Source: Labilithrix luteola (GTDB lineage Bacteria > Myxococcota_A > Polyangia > Polyangiales > Polyangiaceae). Taken from it: a DNA stretch of 64,000 bases. Positions 9,256-18,355 of the stretch are shown piece by piece. Below the pieces are notes generated by a model. That model did no database searches. It was not told the origin of the DNA and saw nothing but the letters and a program-made list of their open reading frames with translations. A program made the translations under genes and the position numbers. The stretch lies in contig NZ_CP012333.1 in NCBI RefSeq assembly GCF_001263205.1, positions 12,127,467-12,191,466 on the forward strand. Direction: 5' to 3'. How positions within the stretch are numbered: position 1 is the stretch's first letter; the number at the start of each line of letters is the position of its first letter.

Positions 9256-10667
9256 CGCCGGGAGCGCGCATACGCGGATTCGTATTGCTCGCCGCCGCCG
9301 TGGTGACGGGGTGTGCCGTCGGGCCGAACTACGAACGCCCGAAGCTGACGGCGCCCTCGAGCTACCGATTCCAGACCGGCACCACAGCGGAATCGCTCGC
9401 CGATCTCCCGTGGTGGAAGGTGTTTCAGGACGACCCGCTCCACGCACTCGTCAACGATGCATTGAAAAGCAACTTCGACCTGATTGTTGCTTCTGCGCGC
9501 GTCGACGAATCGCGTGCCCTCGCGCGCGCCGCAGGCGCCCAGCTCCTGCCCAGCGTGAGCGCAGCGTCGACGGGCAATTATGGCAATTCACTCTCCGGCC
9601 TGGGCGCGACTCCGCAGCCGTTCTGGGCGGTGAACGCCACGGGCAACGTGTCGTGGGAAATCGACGTTTTCGGACGCATTCGTCGAAACCGGGAAGTTGC
9701 GCGCGCACAGTACGCGGCATCGGAAGAGGAGCGACGCGGCGTTTGGGTGACCGTGCTCGCCGACGTCGCGCAGAACTATTTCCAGCTCCTTGCGCTCGAC
9801 CTTCAGCGCAGCATCGCCGACCGGACCGTGACGTCGCGCGCGGAGTTGCTCGACCTGTTCCGCGTCCGAGCCGAGGGCGGCGTGGGAACGGATCTCGACG
9901 TCGCGCGCGCCGAAGCCGACCTTTACGGCGCGAAAGATACACTCGCGAACGCCGAACAGCAGATCGCGCTGACCGAGAACACGATCGCGCTTCTCATGGG
10001 GCGCACGCCGGGTCCCATCGCGCGTTCGCCGACGGGCGATACGCTCGCGGAACCGCCCGAGGTGCCCGCGGGGTTGCCCTCGGCGCTGCTCGAACGCCGA
10101 CCCGACGTGAGGCAGGCTGAAGCCAATCTCGTCGCCGCCAATGCGCAAGTCGGTGTCGCCACGGCCAACCTGTTTCCGACGGTCTCGCTCACGGCCCTCG
10201 GCGGCATCGTCAGCAATGATCTGGCCCTTGTCTCCCAGGGAGGAACGAATACGTCGGGAGTCTACTCCGTGGGCGGGAGCGTGAATTGGCTCGCGCCCGT
10301 TTTGCAGGGCAGCCAGCTGCGCGACCAGCTCGATGCGCAAAAGAAGGAGTGGCTGGCGGTGAGAACGACCTACATCGAAACGGTCACGAGGGCCTTCAAA
10401 GACGTCGCGGACGCGCTCGTTTCGCTCGAGAAGCTGCGCGAACGACGAGCCGCCACCGCGAAGCAGGTCGCCGCGCTCAGCCGCGCGCTCGAGGTCTCGC
10501 GCATTCAATTCGACGGCGGCACGGCGACGTACCTCGACGTCATCAACGCACAAGAGCAGCTGTTCCCGAACGAGCTGTCGCTCGCGCAGTTGGAAGGGCA
10601 GCAGCTCGTGGCCTACGTCCAGCTGTATCGAACGCTGGGCGGCGGCTGGTGGCTCACGCAACGCTGA
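9252..10667 (+). CDS. RND outer-membrane factor lipoprotein (NodT/OprM family)
   Basis: A 471-residue outer-membrane efflux channel completing the tripartite pump. The GTG start overlaps the pump stop (GTGA), giving translational coupling. Although the reading frame is open far upstream inside the pump gene, the signal peptide FVLLAAAVVTGC marks the true start. The mature N-terminus CAVGPNYERP is diagnostic for the NodT family. Two OEP repeats follow, each with long helices (for example DVARAEADLYGAKDTLANAEQQ) and the central signature LLERRPDVRQAEANLVAANAQVGVA. The last helix YLDVINAQEQLFPNELSLAQ is typical. No regulator of the TetR or MarR type adjoins the operon. Confidence 0.94.
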   Translation: MTPGARIRGFVLLAAAVVTGCAVGPNYERPKLTAPSSYRFQTGTTAESLADLPWWKVFQDDPLHALVNDALKSNFDLIVASARVDESRALARAAGAQLLPSVSAASTGNYGNSLSGLGATPQPFWAVNATGNVSWEIDVFGRIRRNREVARAQYAASEEERRGVWVTVLADVAQNYFQLLALDLQRSIADRTVTSRAELLDLFRVRAEGGVGTDLDVARAEADLYGAKDTLANAEQQIALTENTIALLMGRTPGPIARSPTGDTLAEPPEVPAGLPSALLERRPDVRQAEANLVAANAQVGVATANLFPTVSLTALGGIVSNDLALVSQGGTNTSGVYSVGGSVNWLAPVLQGSQLRDQLDAQKKEWLAVRTTYIETVTRAFKDVADALVSLEKLRERRAATAKQVAALSRALEVSRIQFDGGTATYLDVINAQEQLFPNELSLAQLEGQQLVAYVQLYRTLGGGWWLTQR

Positions 10668-10749
10668 TCGCTTCGGCCGGCGTGAGCCTACCCACGTTTA
10701 TCGCTAGCGCGCCTCCGAGCCCGGCAGGAGCTCGCGGCTGGCTCCCGGA

Positions 10750-12504
10750 TTGCAGTCGGTTCCCCATCCTCCGATGTCGGGCTCCAACACCTCGCTGCAG
10801 GTGTCATCCCGTCGTTCGTACGGGACGGGACGGCACAACGTGGCGCTGGCGGTCATCGCGGCGTACGTCATCGCGCATGCCGCTGGCGTATTGCTGCTCG
10901 GCCCCGGTACGCCGGCATCGCGGTTCTGGTCCGACCTGTGCTGGACGGGCGCCTCGCTCACCGCGGCCTTGCAATTCTTCCGTGTCTCTCGGCTGGCCCC
11001 GCGTCCTCAGCGGAAGGGTTGGCTCTTGCTCGGCATCGGGATCGTCTCGTGGCTCCTCTCGATCTTGTGGTGGAGCTTCCGTGAAGTCGCGAAAGGCATC
11101 CCCGCTCCGGTTTTCGAGGTCCCTTCGAGCGCCTTCAGCATCATGCCGGTGTTCTTCGTCTTCGGCCTCTCGTATTTCCGCGCCGCCGCCGACAGGGAAC
11201 GCTGGGACGAACTGCTGGAAGGGGCCAGCGCCTTCTGCCTCGTCCTCTTGATCTGGTTGTCGTTGCTCTACGCACCACTCTCGCGAGTGTCCTGGAGTCC
11301 TCACGAGCTCTTCCCTGTTGTCACCCGAGGCATCTGCTACTCGGCCGCGTTGATCAGGGGCGCCGTGCTCTTCTCGCGCCCGACGAACCTCTCTCGACGT
11401 GTCGCACGCTTGCTCCTGGCTGGTCTGGCCGTGCTCACGGGAGCGTATTTCGAGTTCGTGACCGTGATGGTCAAGCGGGGTTACTCCTCGGGGCGCCCCT
11501 TCGACGCCTTGTGGACGCTGGCATTCGCGCTTCTCTACCTGGCAGCCGAAGAGCAGCTCCCTCTCCTTCGAGACAAACGGGCGTTGCCCGTCACCCGACT
11601 CCCGGCCGCCATGACCTTCGTCTGGGGTGTGGTCCTTCTATCCCTCTCCATCGGGCTACTCATCTACCGAGATCCGACGACCGTGAACGTGTCGTTGCTG
11701 ATTGCGTTTGCCATGACCGTGCTCATGGCCGTCCGATCCGATTTGCTCCTCGCGAGGGAGCGTCGGGCTCGCGAGGAGTCTGCCGCAGCGCTGCGCATGC
11801 GCGAAGAGTTCCTGGCGATCACGGCGCACGAGCTCCGGACACCGCTTGCCCCGATGAAAATGCATCTCTGGATGCTGGCGCGCCGGTTACGCGAAGCAGA
11901 CGTCGCGGCGCAGAAGTCCGTCCTGTCGGAGATTGTCAGCGGCCTCCAGCGCAACTTCGATCGCTTGGTCAGACTGGTGGAGCACGTCGTGGACGTGGCT
12001 CACATGGAGCGCGGGTTCGCGCCGCTCGAGCGCGAGAATGTCGATCTCTCGCTCCTCGTTCACGACGCTTGTCAGGGATTTCGTGAGCCATTGGCGAGGA
12101 GTGGGGGCGAGCTCATACTCGACGTGGAGCCGGAGATCCGCGCCGACGTGGACCCGTTCCGGATCGAAGGGGTCGTTACCGAGCTGCTGACGAACGCATT
12201 GAAGTTCGGCGCAGGCAAGCCGGTCGAGGTGCGCCTACGGAGCGAAGCCGATCGGGTGACGCTCATGGTTCGCGATTACGGCATAGGCATTGGCAGAGAA
12301 GATCAGGCGCGAATCTTTGGTAAGTTGGAGCGCGCGGCCCCCATCACGCACTACGGCGGATTGGGGCTCGGGCTCTTCCTCGTGCGGAGCATCGTCGAGG
12401 CGCATGGAGGATCGGTCGCGGTCACCAGCGACCCCGGCAAGGGGGCGACGTTCACGATAGATCTGCCGAGCGCCAACGCGGCCGTGGTTCCCGCGCATCC
12501 GTGA
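10750..12504 (+). CDS. Membrane sensor histidine kinase, orphan
   Basis: A 584-residue (562-584 depending on start) sensor kinase. The N-terminal 330 residues form about eight hydrophobic helices (for example VALAVIAAYVIAHAAGVLLL, LTAALQFFRV, ALLYLAAEEQL, LLSLSIGLLIYR) with no recognisable soluble sensor. A short linker leads to HisKA with the phosphoacceptor in ITAHELRTPLAP (His about residue 360). HATPase_c follows with the N-box ELLTNALKFG, G1 DYGIGIG and G2 GLGLGLFLVRSIVEAHGG. The membrane part probably senses a lipid-phase or envelope signal. No response regulator is adjacent, so its partner is elsewhere. It lies 80 bases after the RND operon on the same strand and could sense a signal relevant to efflux, but that is inference. 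Confidence 0.9.
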   Translation: MQSVPHPPMSGSNTSLQVSSRRSYGTGRHNVALAVIAAYVIAHAAGVLLLGPGTPASRFWSDLCWTGASLTAALQFFRVSRLAPRPQRKGWLLLGIGIVSWLLSILWWSFREVAKGIPAPVFEVPSSAFSIMPVFFVFGLSYFRAAADRERWDELLEGASAFCLVLLIWLSLLYAPLSRVSWSPHELFPVVTRGICYSAALIRGAVLFSRPTNLSRRVARLLLAGLAVLTGAYFEFVTVMVKRGYSSGRPFDALWTLAFALLYLAAEEQLPLLRDKRALPVTRLPAAMTFVWGVVLLSLSIGLLIYRDPTTVNVSLLIAFAMTVLMAVRSDLLLARERRAREESAAALRMREEFLAITAHELRTPLAPMKMHLWMLARRLREADVAAQKSVLSEIVSGLQRNFDRLVRLVEHVVDVAHMERGFAPLERENVDLSLLVHDACQGFREPLARSGGELILDVEPEIRADVDPFRIEGVVTELLTNALKFGAGKPVEVRLRSEADRVTLMVRDYGIGIGREDQARIFGKLERAAPITHYGGLGLGLFLVRSIVEAHGGSVAVTSDPGKGATFTIDLPSANAAVVPAHP

Positions 12505-12536
12505 AATTGCATGACGTAGTCCCACTGGCACTCGCG

Positions 12537-13271
12537 TCACGAAATCTTGTACATGCCGCCGTCGGCCACGATCGATTGTCCAGTGATGAAAGCCGCATCG
12601 TTCCCACAAAGGAAGGCGACAGGACCGGCGATGTCCATCGGTTCCGCGAATCGCTGAATCGCCTGCTGCTGCCACACACTTCGCCTTGCTTCCTCCGGCA
12701 TACCCGCAGTCGCGGCCGTGTTCGTAATCGCCGGCAGAACGGCGTTGACCGTGATTCCATCGTCCGCCACCTCATTGGCGAGACCGCGGGTAAAACCGAG
12801 GATTCCCATCTTCGAGGCCATGTAGTGGCTCATTCCCTTCGAATTCGTCCCGATCGAATTCGACGAGATGTTCACCATTCGCCCCCACGTACGCTTTCGC
12901 ATCATCGGGATGAAGTACTTCGCACTCAAGAAACACGCATCCAGGTTGACGGCAATCGTTCGATGCCAGATATCGAATGTGAGGTCCTCCAGGAGCGCGT
13001 GTGGATAGTAGGCTGCGTTGTTGACGACGATGTCGACGCGCCCGTGCTCCTGGTCGACGTCCTTCGCCATCCGAGCCCACCCATCGTCGCTCGACACGTC
13101 GACGACGAGTGACATCGTTCGACGGCCAATCTCCTCGGCCGTCTCGGACGAGACCTTCTGGTCCACGAGGACCAGCTCGGCACCTTGTTCGGCGAGCTTG
13201 ACCGCTATGGCGCGACCGATTCCCTGCGCGGCCCCCGTCACGATGGCGACACGCCCTTCGAGTGGCCTCAT
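12537..13271 (-). CDS. SDR family NAD(P)-dependent oxidoreductase
   Basis: A 244-residue classical short-chain dehydrogenase/reductase. The ATG at 13271 is preceded at proper spacing by GAGGAGGG, which decides the start. The cofactor-binding motif TGAAQGIG sits at the N-terminus, followed by the NNAA variant of NNAG, the catalytic Ser in VNISSNSIG, and YMASK carrying the Tyr-Lys pair. The C-terminal NDAAFITGQSIVADGGMYKI closes the domain. The fingerprint resembles FabG-like 3-oxoacyl reductases and secondary-alcohol dehydrogenases. No acyl-carrier or fatty-acid gene lies nearby, so the substrate is open. It converges with the histidine kinase gene. Confidence 0.92.
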   Translation of the reverse strand: MRPLEGRVAIVTGAAQGIGRAIAVKLAEQGAELVLVDQKVSSETAEEIGRRTMSLVVDVSSDDGWARMAKDVDQEHGRVDIVVNNAAYYPHALLEDLTFDIWHRTIAVNLDACFLSAKYFIPMMRKRTWGRMVNISSNSIGTNSKGMSHYMASKMGILGFTRGLANEVADDGITVNAVLPAITNTAATAGMPEEARRSVWQQQAIQRFAEPMDIAGPVAFLCGNDAAFITGQSIVADGGMYKIS

Positions 13272-13442
13272 CTTTCCCTCCTCTCCCACATGCAGAACCT
13301 GGTCACCTTCTGCTCCGCGTACGAGACGGCATGGGGCCGCACCGTGTGCGCTCGTACGGCTTCAGTTAATAGCTTCCGCGAGCATGGCCACACACGCGCC
13401 TCGCAAATGTGCACTTGATCGCCGCGGGCCAGCCCTCCTCGC

Positions 13443-13578
13443 TCACGCGACGTCTCGAAAAAGTGCGTCCTTCGAGTCGCTGGAGTCGCGGCTCCGAGCA
13501 TCCCGCCGCGCGAGACGCCGGCGCAGTGTCGCCGCCGTGAGCGCGCCCACGAGCGCCATCACGCTGAAGCCTCCGGTG
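13443..13578 (-). pseudogene. Detached MYXO-CTERM transmembrane/Arg tail
   Basis: Continuation, in another frame, of the preceding surface protein. Downstream of the G run it reads GATGGFSVMALVGALTAAT followed by LRRRLARRD. This is a single hydrophobic helix and then an Arg cluster, exactly the second half expected after the GGGGCS head in a MYXO-CTERM signal. Adding one G to the run restores a continuous tail. The extra residues after the Arg cluster, to the stop at 13443, are longer than usual for this signal. Confidence 0.65.
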
Positions 13579-14650
13579 GCCCCCCGAGGCCCGCGACGGA
13601 GCAGCCGCCGCCGCCCTCGGCCACGGCAACGGGGAGTGACGCGTCCGTCGTCGCGCAGACGGGCGGAAACGAGAGTGGGCCGACGTTCGCGAAGGCGTCG
13701 GTCGCGGCGACGGCAACGGCGTAGCGAATGCCGTTCTGGAGTGGAACACCGTTGATGCTTTTCGCAATCGCGGAGCTTCCGGTGTTGCCGGTGACGCCTC
13801 CGCACAAGAAGCGCGCGTTGAAGTCATTGTTGGGCAACGTGTTCGCGGTGAAGTTCGGGCTCGAACACGTCGATGCCGATGCATCGGGCGCGGCCGACGA
13901 CGAAGCCGGATCACAGTAGACGTTCACCCCCGTCAGCGCCGTGAGGCCGCCTCCGCCGCTGATCGACTGCCACTCGACCGTGATGCTCGCGTTTCCGGGA
14001 AGCGCGGTGATCCCACTCGGCGGCGGCGGGCCGATGGTATCGACCAGGACCGGAAAGGCCGTAGTCGCCGAAGGCGTCGCGACCTGTCCCGGATCGAAAT
14101 AAAGAAACTGAACGGAGAAGCTCGCAAGATCGACCTTCCCGCAAATGGCCTGGGTGGCATCGGGCGACGCCGGCGAGAGCGCACCCGACATGATTTTGCG
14201 AACGGGGATGTCGACGACCGGGAACTGTTGGAGCGGAATTCCGGTCACGAGGTTCCAGCAAACGGCCGCCGCGCTGATTCGATTGGCCTGCAGGGAGCAA
14301 TCGGCCCCCGAGAGGGTCGCCCAGGCCTGGAGGGAGGCGTTCGCCTGGAACTGAGCGAGGACGAGCGGGAAGCGGATCGACTGATTGTCCAGGCAGTCTT
14401 GGAGGTTCACGCCCTCGGGAGTGAGGTTGAGCGGGCGCTTCTTCACGATCGTGCCGTCGGCGCCGATGCGCGGGAGCGCCGGCGGATTTCCCGCATAGGC
14501 CGGGTTCAAGTCGATCGTCGCGGCCTCGGCGCGGCGACTGACGACGGAGATCGCGACGGCGCACGATGCTCCGAGCGCGAGCCCGAGCAAGACACGACGC
14601 CGCGGTCCATGGGGGAAAAGCGACGGAAGCGGCGGGAGCGAATGGGCCAT
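13559..14650 (-). CDS. Exported surface protein, frameshifted before its MYXO-CTERM tail
   Basis: An exported protein of unknown function. The ATG at 14650 begins an Arg-containing n-region and a long hydrophobic core (VLLGLALGASCAVAISVVS) with cleavage after AEA. The mature part has several spaced Cys residues and a fibronectin-III-like segment (PPPPSGITALPGNASITVEW ... GIRYAVAVAATDAFANVG). The frame ends in EGGGGCSVAG and a short Pro/Glu tail. GGGGCS is the conserved head of the MYXO-CTERM sorting signal, whose hydrophobic helix and Arg cluster are present immediately downstream but in another frame (13443-13558). One missing G in a run of six at about 13574-13579 explains the break. The intact protein would be anchored and processed by the myxosortase route. 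Confidence 0.75.
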   Translation of the reverse strand: MAHSLPPLPSLFPHGPRRRVLLGLALGASCAVAISVVSRRAEAATIDLNPAYAGNPPALPRIGADGTIVKKRPLNLTPEGVNLQDCLDNQSIRFPLVLAQFQANASLQAWATLSGADCSLQANRISAAAVCWNLVTGIPLQQFPVVDIPVRKIMSGALSPASPDATQAICGKVDLASFSVQFLYFDPGQVATPSATTAFPVLVDTIGPPPPSGITALPGNASITVEWQSISGGGGLTALTGVNVYCDPASSSAAPDASASTCSSPNFTANTLPNNDFNARFLCGGVTGNTGSSAIAKSINGVPLQNGIRYAVAVAATDAFANVGPLSFPPVCATTDASLPVAVAEGGGGCSVAGLGGPPEASA

Positions 14651-14871
14651 GGGGAACCCGCACAGCAGAGGGCGTGCCAGAGCTTGATGGCGAGACAGCG
14701 CACGACAAAAGCGGCCTCTTCCTCGTCGCGGCCTAGGACGCCCCCGCGCCAACATGGCAACGTGGCAACGTTCCCGAGAGACGCAAATGTCAGCGTGTCA
14801 TTCTGGCAGCGAGTCCGCGGAGAGCATCGCGCTGCGCTGTCGCCGAGATCGGTGCACATTGCCAATTACGC

Positions 14872-15435
14872 TCACGTACCGCCGTCGAAGCCGGCATGCC
14901 CGCACGTCTGACAGCACACTTGGCTGATCGTGTACGTGACCGTCGTTTGCCGATGAAAGACGACGGTGCCCTCTCCATCCTTCATCGTCAGCTCGTAAAC
15001 GTCACCGTCCCTCCAGTCATTCGACGCCCACGGCAGGTAGCTCAAGATCATGTGACGAGGCGCACCTGGCGCTTCGCGCTCCCAGATGAGCAGTTCGATG
15101 AGCGGCGCGTGCGACTGTTCCCGCTCGCTCGAGTCGACGAACTGCTTGATTATTCCCGAGCCGGGACCGCGTGGCGGCGGCACCGCGTCGGTCAGCGTGG
15201 CTTCGAAGCACTCCGAGTTACGGCACACCGAGAAGCTGCTTGTCCGAAGCGTTGCATCATCGAGCTCTGACCAAAAGGAATTCTCGAAGATGGGACCGCA
15301 GGCCATCGCGCAGCACAGCATTCCTTCTTCAGGTGGCGATTGGGGCGAGCCTCCATCGGGCGTCGTCGGGCTCGGCTCGAGCCCCGACGTTCCCTCTCGC
15401 GTCGGGTCCGCCTGGGCCCCCGAGGTTCCGAGCAT
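14872..15435 (-). CDS. Cys-rich protein of unknown function
   Basis: About 187 residues from the ATG at 15435. The frame stays open to 15699, but that part runs antisense through the start of the divergent lipoprotein gene and has no signal-like segment; a GTG at 15489 is a further candidate. A Pro/Gly/Asp-rich linker is followed by LCCAMACGP, a stretch that reads like a beta-sandwich (FSVCRNSECFEATLTD), and a C-terminal CCQTCGH. Paired Cys residues suggest an extracytoplasmic, disulfide-bonded domain, yet no export signal is visible in this frame. I do not recognise a named family. It is transcribed divergently from the next lipoprotein gene. Confidence 0.55.
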   Translation of the reverse strand: MLGTSGAQADPTREGTSGLEPSPTTPDGGSPQSPPEEGMLCCAMACGPIFENSFWSELDDATLRTSSFSVCRNSECFEATLTDAVPPPRGPGSGIIKQFVDSSEREQSHAPLIELLIWEREAPGAPRHMILSYLPWASNDWRDGDVYELTMKDGEGTVVFHRQTTVTYTISQVCCQTCGHAGFDGGT

Positions 15436-15547
15436 GCGTTCCGCGGTCGGGTCGGCATTACGACGGTCTTTCTCTCGCCGCTCCGTCACGAAATCGTGAA
15501 CCGACGTTCCTTGCTTCAGGGCGGCGTCGCGCGGTACGAATCCTTCG

Positions 15548-17080
15548 ATGATGCGCGTCGCTCGTGGGGCAGTCAGCGGAACCCTCGCCACGACACTCAT
15601 CGTCCCGCTCATCCTCCCGCTCATCGTCTTGGCATCGAGTGCAGCTTGTGGTTCGTCGGACGAGTCGGCACCGATGGCCGACGCCTCGACGAGCGCCACC
15701 CCCGACGCGAACGGAAACGCGAACGTACCGGGGACCGATGGCGGTGGTGGAGACGCCGGCGTGGCTTGGGGAACGTTCGATCGTCCGTTCGCGGCCGATT
15801 CGCTGTGGAACAGTCAACCGGTGAATCCCGTTTTGGGGGACTATCAAATTCCTCCGACGAAGCGCCTCGACTTCTTCCCCACGGTTTCCGGCGGTCCCTT
15901 CTCGACGGCGGGGTTCTTGGCGTCACCGTCCGACCCGCCGATGACCGTTCAGGGAAACGGCGGCGCGACAAATCCGAATTGCTCCGACGTGCTCGGTCCA
16001 TGCCCCGTCGTCATTCCACACTGGCCGGCGTCCGTCGTGGCGGCCACGGGGAGCGATGGCCACGCGGACATCGTCGACGTCGAAGCGGGCATCATCCACT
16101 CGTTCTGGCAACTCAAACAAGACGCTTCGAAGGTCTGGCACGCGACGCAATACGCGTGGTCACCTCTCGCCGGATCGGGCTTCGCCGATCCCGCTCATCG
16201 TTCTCAAGGCGCTCGTGCCTCGGGGGTCTGTACCATCGCTGGCCTCATCCGCATCGCCGAGTCCAACGACGGCGAGCCGATGTTCCATCATGCTCTTGCG
16301 CTCTCGCTCGACGGAACGGCGGAGAAACCCGGATTCGTTTTCCCTGCAACGTTGGAAGATGGCAACAGCGCGACGGCTTACAAAGGCCAGATCCCGATGG
16401 GATCGCTGCTGATGCTGCCGTCGACGTTCGATACCTCGAAGATCACGTCGCCGGGGCTTCTGAAGGTCATCAAGACTCTTCAGACCTACGGAGCTCGCCT
16501 CGTCGACACGAACGGTGACACGCCGTTTGCCATCTACGTCGAGAACGGCAGCTCCTTCACGGTATCGACGAAGGGGCCAGGCGAGTGGGACAGCGTCGTC
16601 GAGAACCAGCTGTTCGACATCGCCCACGCACTTCGTGTTGCTCGTGCCGACCAATTCGTCGACGGAAATGGCAATACCTTCACGCCCAATCAAAACCTCA
16701 ATCGCATGTCGATGCGTGGACTGTGGAGCACCGTGACGAACGGTGGCACGTTCGACTCCTGGAAGCAGGCGCTCGTGTTCCCCGCGACGACCACAGTGGT
16801 CACGCAAACGCAGACGACGAATACGTGGAGTCCGCGACTCAGCTGGGCGCCGTGGACTCCGGGGACCTCGTTCCGCTTCAGCGTCGCGGCGACGGGCGGA
16901 GCGAAACTGGCGATTCAGTTCAAAGACAGCAAATTCAAGACGGTCTTCGATACGGGCAGTCTCGGCGACGGCGAGTTCAAGACGTTCACCATGCCCGCAG
17001 ACAACGGATATCCGATTCTCGTCGCAACGAGCGGAGTCGGCGCCGGCTCGAGTGTTCGAGGTACACTCGTCGCGGAGTGA
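15548..17080 (+). CDS. Large lipoprotein of unknown function
   Basis: A 510-residue lipoprotein. The signal peptide (TLIVPLILPLIVLASSAAC) is followed by a Ser/Asp/Gly linker rich in ADAS and DGGGGDAG repeats. The mature domain begins with WGTFDRPFAADSLWNSQP and is rich in aromatic residues; the central block ASGVCTIAGLIRIAES and FHHALALSLDG reads like a conserved core. The C-terminal 90 residues after a Thr/Gln linker look like a separate beta-sandwich module (SFRFSVAATGGAKLAIQF). The arrangement of a catalytic-looking core and a C-terminal binding-type module recalls secreted polysaccharide-acting enzymes, but I see no signature that fixes an activity. The start is an ATG-ATG pair with a weak ribosome binding site. 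Confidence 0.7.
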   Translation: MMRVARGAVSGTLATTLIVPLILPLIVLASSAACGSSDESAPMADASTSATPDANGNANVPGTDGGGGDAGVAWGTFDRPFAADSLWNSQPVNPVLGDYQIPPTKRLDFFPTVSGGPFSTAGFLASPSDPPMTVQGNGGATNPNCSDVLGPCPVVIPHWPASVVAATGSDGHADIVDVEAGIIHSFWQLKQDASKVWHATQYAWSPLAGSGFADPAHRSQGARASGVCTIAGLIRIAESNDGEPMFHHALALSLDGTAEKPGFVFPATLEDGNSATAYKGQIPMGSLLMLPSTFDTSKITSPGLLKVIKTLQTYGARLVDTNGDTPFAIYVENGSSFTVSTKGPGEWDSVVENQLFDIAHALRVARADQFVDGNGNTFTPNQNLNRMSMRGLWSTVTNGGTFDSWKQALVFPATTTVVTQTQTTNTWSPRLSWAPWTPGTSFRFSVAATGGAKLAIQFKDSKFKTVFDTGSLGDGEFKTFTMPADNGYPILVATSGVGAGSSVRGTLVAE

Positions 17081-17180
17081 CGTTGGCGAGCGTCGCTCGT
17101 GATCGCGCGCGCTCGCAGCTAGCGCTGCACGGGTCCGACTCGCGCCGCGCGGCGTCGTCCGGGGCGAGGAATGCAAACGT

Positions 17181-17717
17181 TCAGGGCGTCAGCCGCTCGG
17201 TCACCGGCTTGCCGGTCGCCATCTCGGCTCCGAACGCGTCGACATAGCGAACGGTGGGGATGACGCCCCCTTCGTCGGTCACGACGTACAGATGGTCGAG
17301 GACCGCCGACGTCCCCGCGATGAGCATCTGCGGTACCCAGCGCCCGTTCCACCAGACGACACGAATCGGCCGCTTCGGCGACGCTGCGAGCCGGAGAATC
17401 CAGGACGACGTGCCCTTCTCGCGCTCGACCTTGAAGCCGTATGCCAGCTTGTCGAGGGCGTTGAACTCCATCCTCCGGCCGTCCTCTGCTTTGTTGATCC
17501 AGTAGCCGATGATGGGCCTGTCCTTGTTCAGCTCCGTCGGGCTGAGGAGAACAGCGTCGTACTGGACGATGTTCGCGTTCTTGCTCCGGTCGATGCGGAA
17601 CAGCGATTGGGTCGACTGACCCGCGCGAGATTTGCGCGTGAGCGCAAGAGCTGCGAGAGCGATGCCCCCCTGAAGGGCGCTTCGGCGCCCGAAAATCGCG
17701 TGAACACGACCGCGCAT
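17181..17717 (-). CDS. DUF4833 family exported protein
   Basis: A 178-residue protein from the ATG at 17717. A twin-arginine-like n-region (GRRSALQGG) precedes a hydrophobic stretch (IALAALALT). The domain opens with LFRIDRSKNANIVQYDA, then PIIGYWINKAEDGRR and ALDKLAYGFKVE, which I recognise as the DUF4833 pattern. Family members are small exported or periplasmic proteins without an assigned function. The gene is converging with the lipoprotein at 15548-17080 and lies 65 bases upstream-to-downstream from the truncated hydrolase. Confidence 0.75.
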   Translation of the reverse strand: MRGRVHAIFGRRSALQGGIALAALALTRKSRAGQSTQSLFRIDRSKNANIVQYDAVLLSPTELNKDRPIIGYWINKAEDGRRMEFNALDKLAYGFKVEREKGTSSWILRLAASPKRPIRVVWWNGRWVPQMLIAGTSAVLDHLYVVTDEGGVIPTVRYVDAFGAEMATGKPVTERLTP

Positions 17718-17782
17718 GACGCCGAGCATAGCGATTTCGATGCCAAAGCGGTCGCGCTCGCCGGCGGTCGCGCCGCCCGGGG

Positions 17783-18169
17783 TCAGTCGTGCAGAGCGCG
17801 TTGGAGGAAGGTGCGAACCTCTCGATACGCGGCGTCCGCAGCGCGGAGCGAATAGCGAGGATTCGAAGGGTCGGCGAAATTATGGCCCTCTCCGTTCCAG
17901 ATTGTCTGCACGGCTTTGCGTTGCGCTTTGAGGGCAGCTTCGAAGGCGACGACGTCCTCGGCCGTATCGTCCTGCGTTCCGCAAACGAGGAGGACTGGGG
18001 CGCCGATCTTCGCGATGGCGGCATCGTCGGCGTCGGCGACTCCGTAATAGGCAACGACGGCGCTCACGTCTGGCCACTGCGACGCGAGTAGAGTCGCCCA
18101 TCCACCACCAACCGACGAGAGCGCGACGTTTGGCCTGAATGCGCGGCCGACTTGCGTACGTCCGTCCAC
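17783..18169 (-). pseudogene. Truncated dienelactone hydrolase family protein
   Basis: A 128-residue frame matching only the C-terminal half of the dienelactone hydrolase alpha/beta fold. It keeps the nucleophile-elbow region (SSVGGGWA, normally G-x-[CS]-x-G-G), VSAVVAYYGV, the acid-containing LLVCGTQDD, and the catalytic His in GEGHNF. Roughly the first 90-100 residues of a normal 220-240-residue enzyme, including the first strands, are absent. The DNA upstream to 18355 shows no matching frame, so this looks like a 5-prime deletion rather than a simple frameshift. It is probably inactive. Confidence 0.65.
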
Positions 18170-18355
18170 GCTTGACCTCGTCGGCGCTCCGATGTCCTAT
18201 GTGCGCCGCGGGGCGGTTGACGAGGCCGTCCGCTATCGGGGCTCGGGTGGCTGGGGGCTGAAGGACGTGGCCGGACAAGGCAACGATCTCACCTCCTCTG
18301 CCGCGCTGTGCTGGCGTTCCCCGGTACGTTAGCTCGCTTTGAAGGGGGAAATGCA

